NCBI RefSeq assembly: GCF_033100395.1
Contig: NZ_JAWLVJ010000004.1
Coordinates: forward strand, 124,001 to 188,000
Length of the DNA: 64,000 nucleotides
From: Terasakiella sp033100395
GTDB taxonomy: Bacteria; Pseudomonadota; Alphaproteobacteria; Rhodospirillales; Terasakiellaceae
Direction: 5' to 3'
Notes under the pieces: generated by a model
Told to the model about the DNA's origin: nothing
Seen by the model: only the letters and a program-made list of their open reading frames with translations
The model's database searches: none
In this document: positions 59,363 to 64,000 of the stretch, piece after piece
How positions within the stretch are numbered: the first letter of the stretch is position 1
How the letters are laid out: every line of letters begins with the position of its first letter
Translations under genes and position numbers: made by a program

Positions 59363-62300
59363 ATGTCTCACGCTGATTTCGTTCATCTTCGTCTTCATAC
59401 TGCCTATTCCCTGTCCGAAGGCGCTATCCGTATCAAGGAACTACCCAAATGGGTAAGTTCGGAACGTATGCCAGCCATCGCCATGACCGATACCAACAAT
59501 ATGTTTGGCGGTCTGGAATTTTCACAAACCATGTCGAAAGAGGGCATCCAGCCCATCATCGGCTGTCAGATTTCGATCAAGGCACAAGAAAGCGGCGATG
59601 CGAACAAGGGGATGAAAAGCAAACAGGTTGGCCTGCCGGAACCGGATCAGATCGTCCTACTTGCCCAAAATGATACGGGCTATCGCAACCTGATGAAACT
59701 GGTCAGCCGTGCTTTTCTGAATTCCGAAGAAGGGGCTGATCCCCAAATCCCGCTAGATGATGTGCTGGATTATAACGAAGGTTTGATCCTGCTGACAGGC
59801 GGTCACAAGGGTCCCATCGGTCATTTACTTCTGGATGGCGAAAAAGAAAAGGCTGAATCACTTTTATCTCGTATTAACAGCGCATTAAAAGGCAGAGTGT
59901 ATGTTGAACTTCAACGCCACAACATGCCAGAGCAGGATCAAATCGAAGGTGATTTCATTGATCTCGCCTATAAACTGGACATTCCGCTGGTGGCCACAAA
60001 CGAAGCCTTCTTCCCGACCAAGGATATGTATCAGGCGCACGACGCCCTGATCTGTATTGCCGCTGGATCTTACGTCGATCAAACGGATCGGCGCAAGCTG
60101 ACAGACGAACATTATCTGAAATCTGCAGAAGAAATGCGCGAACTGTTTAAGGATATCCCTGAAGCCTGTGACAACACACTGGTCATCGCCAAACGCTGCG
60201 CCATCAAGGTCGAAAATATTGATCCCATTCTGCCCCCCTTTGACTGCGGGGAAGGACGAAATGAGGAAGACGAACTTCGCAAAATGTCGGAAGACGGCCT
60301 CAAACGGCGCCTTGAAACCGATGAATTTAAAGAGGGTATGACCGCAGAAGAACGTGATGCCATCGCAAAACCTTACTGGGAACGTCTGGATTACGAACTG
60401 GGCATCATCAATCAGATGGGGTTCCCCGGTTACTTCCTGATCGTTGCGGACTTTATCCAGTGGGGCAAGGAACATGATATCCCGGTTGGCCCGGGTCGTG
60501 GTTCCGGTGCGGGCTCCCTTGTCGCTTATGCCCTGACCATTACCGACCTTGATCCACTGAAATACGCGCTGCTGTTCGAACGTTTCTTGAACCCGGAACG
60601 TGTATCCATGCCTGACTTCGATATTGATTTCTGTCAGGACCGCCGCGAAGAGGTAATCAAATACGTGCAGGATAAATACGGTTACGATCACGTGGCCCAA
60701 ATCATTACGTTTGGTAAGCTGCAGGCCCGTGCGGTTCTGCGCGACACAGGCCGAGTTCTGCAGATGCCCTTCGGTCAGGTGGATCGGATTTGTAAATACG
60801 TTCCAAACGATCCGGGCAAGGCCATGACAGTTTCTGAAGCTCTGGAAGCTATCCCGGAATTCAAGCGTGAAGTTGAAGATGACGAAACCGTCAAGCGCAT
60901 GGTGGGCATCGCAAAACAGCTGGAAGGTCTGTTTCGTCACGCCTCCACACACGCGGCAGGTGTTGTGATTGGCGACAGACCGTTGGATAAGCTGGTCCCA
61001 CTGTACCGAGACCCGAAATCCGACATGCCTGTGACCCAGTTCAACATGAAATTCGTTGAACAGGCTGGCCTTGTTAAGTTCGACTTTTTGGGCCTTAAGA
61101 CGCTTACGGTAATTTCAACAGCGCTTAAATTCATCAATGCGAACCGAGAGACACCGCTGGATATCTCTCAAATCCCGCTGGATGACAAACCCACATACGA
61201 AATGCTGGGCCGTGGCGAAGGGGGCGGGGTCTTCCAGCTGGAATCCGAGGGGATGCGTGGTGTTCTGCGCTCCATGAAACCAAACAGACTTGAAGACTTG
61301 ATCGCGGTTGTGGCCCTTTATCGTCCGGGCCCAATGGATAACATTCCCAGCTACATTAAGCGGAAACACGGTCAGGAAGAACCGGATTACTTGTACCCAA
61401 CGATTGAGCCCATCCTGAAAGAAACCTACGGGATTATGATCTATCAGGAACAGGTTATGCAGATCGCGCAGGTCATGGCGGGCTATAGCCTGGGTGGTGC
61501 GGATTTGCTGCGTCGTGCGATGGGTAAAAAAATCGCTGAGGAGATGGAAAAGCAACGAAAAATGTTCGTTGAAGGATCCGTTGAGCGCGGTGTTCCGGAA
61601 AAGAAAGCCGACGAAATTTTCGACATCATGGCGAAGTTTGCCTCATACGGTTTCAACAAATCCCACGCGGCTGCCTATGCTTACGTTGCTTATCAAACAG
61701 CTTATCTAAAAGCCAACTATCCTGCCGAATTTATGGCAGGCATCATGTCGCTTGATTTGAACAACACGGATAAGCTCAACATGTTCAGGCAGGAACTGGA
61801 CAAGATGAAAATCCCGTTGCTGCAACCGGACATCAACAAATCCAACGTTATTTTCAGCGTTGAAGAAATCCCACACCCGAACGAGGAAGTTGGCGGCACC
61901 ATCAAGGCTGTGCGCTATGCTCTATCCGCAGTCAGAAACGTAGGCGATGCAGCCATGGCATCTTTGGTCGCTGAACGTGAAGCAAACGGTCCCTTTAAAG
62001 ACCCGTTTGAATTTGCCAACCGGGTTGACAGCAAAAGCGTCAACAAGCGTATTTTGGAAAACCTGGTGCGTGGTGGTGCCTTTGACAGCATCAATTCCAA
62101 CCGTCGCCAGGTCTTCGATGGCATTGAAACCCTGATCAAACATTCCAACCTGGCCGCAGAAGAAAGAAATTCCGATCAGATGGGCATGTTTGGCTCTGAT
62201 GACACAGCCGTTAAAAAAGCCGCACAACTGCCCAACGTGCCCGATTGGCCGCTGATGGATCGCCTGCGCGAAGAGGCTTCTGCCATTGGTTTTTACCTGT

Positions 62301-62872
62301 CTGCGCACCCCTTGGATGCTTATAAAACCACGCTTAAACGCCTGAAAGTCAAATCCCATAACGAGATTTTGCACGCAGGCATGTCCGGACCGGTCAATCT
62401 GGCTGGGACCGTGATCAGTAAGCGGGAAATGATTTCCAAAAAGAACAACAACCGCTTTGCCTTTATTCAGCTTTCAGATGCCTCCGCCGCCTTTGAAGTC
62501 GCAGTCTGGGCGGAAGCCTATTCCGTTTCGCGCGATATGTGGGAAGTGGGAACATCTGTCTTTATCAAAGCCTCTGCACAGTTTGAAGAAGATAACGTCA
62601 GATATGCGGCCAGCCACGTTGACTTGCTTGATGTCAAGGCAGCACGTGCAACAGCCGGTTTAAAAATATATATTGAAGATCAAAGCGCCGTGTCTCTCAT
62701 GAAAGAGTTGCTCGAACGAGAAGGCAAAGGAAGAGGCAGCGTAATGATCATGGCCCGAGTAGATGCGACAACGGAAGCCGAAGTCCACCTTGATGGTGGC
62801 TATCGTATCACGCCCGGGCTTTTACAAGCGGTGAAAGCCGTCCCGGGAATAGCTGACGTACAAGAAATTTAA
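59363..62872 (+). CDS. dnaE: DNA polymerase III alpha subunit
   Basis: 1169-residue replicative polymerase. N-terminal PHP domain (about 5-210, starting FVHLRLHTAYSLSEGAIRI), polymerase palm with GPGRGSGAGSLVAYAL and PDFDIDF (about 417-423) bearing the catalytic aspartates, FGKLQARAVLRDTGR, the fingers, helix-hairpin-helix and C-terminal OB domain (about 1010-1100, AGTVISKREMISKKNNN). Length is standard for DnaE1. The PHP text DTNNMFGGLEFSQ suggests the usual mixture of kept and lost metal ligands of the family. One base separates its stop from the next start. Confidence 0.97.
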   Translation: MSHADFVHLRLHTAYSLSEGAIRIKELPKWVSSERMPAIAMTDTNNMFGGLEFSQTMSKEGIQPIIGCQISIKAQESGDANKGMKSKQVGLPEPDQIVLLAQNDTGYRNLMKLVSRAFLNSEEGADPQIPLDDVLDYNEGLILLTGGHKGPIGHLLLDGEKEKAESLLSRINSALKGRVYVELQRHNMPEQDQIEGDFIDLAYKLDIPLVATNEAFFPTKDMYQAHDALICIAAGSYVDQTDRRKLTDEHYLKSAEEMRELFKDIPEACDNTLVIAKRCAIKVENIDPILPPFDCGEGRNEEDELRKMSEDGLKRRLETDEFKEGMTAEERDAIAKPYWERLDYELGIINQMGFPGYFLIVADFIQWGKEHDIPVGPGRGSGAGSLVAYALTITDLDPLKYALLFERFLNPERVSMPDFDIDFCQDRREEVIKYVQDKYGYDHVAQIITFGKLQARAVLRDTGRVLQMPFGQVDRICKYVPNDPGKAMTVSEALEAIPEFKREVEDDETVKRMVGIAKQLEGLFRHASTHAAGVVIGDRPLDKLVPLYRDPKSDMPVTQFNMKFVEQAGLVKFDFLGLKTLTVISTALKFINANRETPLDISQIPLDDKPTYEMLGRGEGGGVFQLESEGMRGVLRSMKPNRLEDLIAVVALYRPGPMDNIPSYIKRKHGQEEPDYLYPTIEPILKETYGIMIYQEQVMQIAQVMAGYSLGGADLLRRAMGKKIAEEMEKQRKMFVEGSVERGVPEKKADEIFDIMAKFASYGFNKSHAAAYAYVAYQTAYLKANYPAEFMAGIMSLDLNNTDKLNMFRQELDKMKIPLLQPDINKSNVIFSVEEIPHPNEEVGGTIKAVRYALSAVRNVGDAAMASLVAEREANGPFKDPFEFANRVDSKSVNKRILENLVRGGAFDSINSNRRQVFDGIETLIKHSNLAAEERNSDQMGMFGSDDTAVKKAAQLPNVPDWPLMDRLREEASAIGFYLSAHPLDAYKTTLKRLKVKSHNEILHAGMSGPVNLAGTVISKREMISKKNNNRFAFIQLSDASAAFEVAVWAEAYSVSRDMWEVGTSVFIKASAQFEEDNVRYAASHVDLLDVKAARATAGLKIYIEDQSAVSLMKELLEREGKGRGSVMIMARVDATTEAEVHLDGGYRITPGLLQAVKAVPGIADVQEI

Positions 62873-62873
62873 C

Positions 62874-63452
62874 ATGACCCATTTTACATATCCGCGCTTC
62901 ATTGATTTTGAAGCCAGTGGCCTGAGCGAAGACTCCTATCCCATCGAAGTTGCCTGGAATGGGGAAGGGGGATCAGTTGAATCCTATCTGATCAAGGTAC
63001 AGGATATCGAAGAATGGACCCATTGGGACCCCCATGCTGAAACCGATGCGCACCAGATTTCACTGGAAAGCCTTGATGCCCTTGGCGATCCGCCCGCCGT
63101 CGTCGCAAAACGCATGAACGAGGCCTTGAAAGGCGAAACCCTCTATTCAGATGCCATCCAGTTTGATCAGTTCTGGCTGAACCGCCTGTTTGAGGCTGTG
63201 AATATGGAACCAACGTTCACATTGGCCTCAGCCATTGAAGTCTTTGATCAAATTATTGCAAACGAACATAAAACCAACGGCACGTCCGAATTCGTTCAGC
63301 TCGAACGATTTGACATTGTCGTTGATACCTATGGCCTGCAAGCCTGGAAGAACATTGAATTACGGCCACATAGATCGAATCATGATGTGCTTCATCTCAT
63401 GGAAACGTATCGGTTATTAAAAGAAGCGGGCGGTAAATTACAGAATGGTTGA
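62874..63452 (+). CDS. DEDD-type 3'-5' exonuclease-like protein
   Basis: 192 residues with an RNase H-like exonuclease pattern. Motif I is FIDFEASGL (D-x-E, about 10-18). Motif II is around YSDAIQFDQFWLNRLF (about 91-106), and the last motif is PHRSNHDVLHLMETY, with the H-x4-D spacing of the DEDDh class. These enzymes remove 3' nucleotides from DNA or RNA; candidates are a polymerase proofreader, an RNase T relative or a nucleotide-fragment nuclease. Its start lies one base after dnaE, so the two are coupled. It is not recognisably DnaQ; substrate unknown. Confidence 0.7.
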   Translation: MTHFTYPRFIDFEASGLSEDSYPIEVAWNGEGGSVESYLIKVQDIEEWTHWDPHAETDAHQISLESLDALGDPPAVVAKRMNEALKGETLYSDAIQFDQFWLNRLFEAVNMEPTFTLASAIEVFDQIIANEHKTNGTSEFVQLERFDIVVDTYGLQAWKNIELRPHRSNHDVLHLMETYRLLKEAGGKLQNG

Positions 63453-63520
63453 TTTAACCCTTGCATTTCAGCCCAAAAAGGCATATTAAGCGCGCCTTAA
63501 CTTCACACGTAGGGATTTAC

Positions 63521-63592
63521 GGGTGTATGGGGAGACATCCCATAAACTCGATCCGGTGTTCTTAAATGAACTCACACACCCTGCGGAGGATC
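63521..63592 (+). promoter_or_regulatory. Structured leader of rpsB
   Basis: Complementary pieces suggest a folded leader: GGGTGT (63521-63526) with ACACCC (63576-63581), hairpin TATGGG/CCCATA (63526-63544), hairpin GTTC/GAAC (63558-63571), and GATCC (63550-63554) with GGATC (63588-63592), which would close a pseudoknot. Ribosomal protein S2 represses its own mRNA in E. coli through the leader, so this may be an S2-binding element. Folding was done by eye, and TATGGG and GGGTGT share a base, so not all pairs can coexist fully. Confidence 0.4.
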
Positions 63593-63613
63593 AACCGGAA
63601 AAGGATTTATGAA

Positions 63614-64000
63614 ATGGCACTGCCAACCTTTACTATGCGCCAGCTCCTGGAAGCTGGTGTCCACTTCGGACACAACACTCGTCGCTGGAACCCAAAAATG
63701 GATCAATTCCTCTTTGGTGTTCGCAATGGCATTCACATCATCGACCTGCAACAAACTGTTCCACTGCTGCACCAGGCAATGGTTCAAATCCGTGACAAAG
63801 TTGCTGGCGGCGGTCGTGTACTGTTCGTTGGTACAAAGCGTCAGGCTTCTGAAGTTGTAGCTGAAGCTGCTGGCAAATGTGGCCAGTACTACGTGAACCA
63901 CCGTTGGCTCGGCGGCATGCTGACAAACTGGAAAACTGTTTCCGGTTCTATCAAGCGCCTAAAAACTCTCGAAGCGCAACTGGCTGGCGACATGGCTGGT
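63614..64000 (+). CDS. rpsB: 30S ribosomal protein S2, partial (cut by the right edge)
   Basis: 129 residues are visible from the ATG at 63614: MALPTFTMRQLLEAGVHFG, then RWNPKMDQFLFGVRNGIHII and VNHRWLGGMLTNWKT, all signature S2 text. S2 binds late to the 30S head and is needed for S1 binding. AAGG precedes the start by about ten bases. The remaining half and probably tsf (EF-Ts) lie beyond the window. Confidence 0.97.
   Translation, partial: MALPTFTMRQLLEAGVHFGHNTRRWNPKMDQFLFGVRNGIHIIDLQQTVPLLHQAMVQIRDKVAGGGRVLFVGTKRQASEVVAEAAGKCGQYYVNHRWLGGMLTNWKTVSGSIKRLKTLEAQLAGDMAG

Noticed and set aside
59885..60952. 355-codon minus-strand frame inside dnaE
   Set aside because: Antisense shadow of the polymerase domain, Phe/Val/Ile-rich, no ribosome site or family text.

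Overview
The window looks like a piece of an alphaproteobacterial chromosome, most likely a marine member of the Rhodospirillales in the broad sense. The reasons are the run tig-clpP-clpX-lon-hupB, a 14-gene nuo operon followed directly by birA, coaX and rnj, the run mce-...-proS-lolC-lolD-...-dnaE, a homologue of the mitochondrial complex I subunit NDUFS4, and a dnaE-rpsB end. Base composition is close to half G+C by eye. The genus cannot be fixed from the sequence alone. A marine or salt-exposed life style is suggested by three Na+-linked systems in one window: a multisubunit Mrp/Mbh-type antiporter, a complete Na+-NQR with its maturation factors, and a DUF1538 antiporter pair.

Layout. 1-3313 (minus): Mrp antiporter operon in the order E-F-G-A(C-terminal part)-B-C-D, with mrpD cut by the left edge. 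3587-7175 (plus): a secreted DUF192 protein, tRNA-Pro, NDUFS4-like protein, tRNA-Arg and a PAS-GGDEF-EAL protein. 7185-13470 (minus): a small membrane protein, sulfur amino acid genes (metC, sseA, cysK), a ParA-Nudix pair and dadA. 13526-22354 (plus): nnr, tRNA-Leu, the chaperone and protease block tig-clpP-clpX-lon, HU, and two identical tRNA-Val genes. 22477-29964 (plus): apbE, nqrM and nqrABCDEF. 30054-32064 (plus): a polysaccharide flippase, a CBS protein and a tiny membrane protein. 32453-50572 (plus): tRNA-Asp, nuoA-N, birA, coaX, rnj and mce. 50650-54993: small unknown genes, proS and lolCD, with two copies of a paired-hairpin repeat. 55054-59244 (minus): a class III nucleotide cyclase, then two DUF1538 membrane proteins, a PII-like protein and a CBS protein. 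59363-64000 (plus): dnaE, a DEDD-type exonuclease and the start of rpsB.

How it works together. Complex I (nuo) and NQR both feed electrons from NADH to quinone, one pumping H+ and the other Na+. The Mrp antiporter and probably the DUF1538 pair exchange the two ions, so the cell can move energy between the two gradients. ApbE and NqrM mature NQR by attaching FMN and helping place its metal centre.

The least explained part is the four-gene unit DUF1538-DUF1538-PII-CBS. Its genes are chained by 4-base overlaps and it lies 66 bases downstream of a cyclase gene. It reads like a cation antiporter controlled by adenine nucleotides. A second notable item is a long, nearly perfect hairpin that buries the ribosome binding site of sseA.
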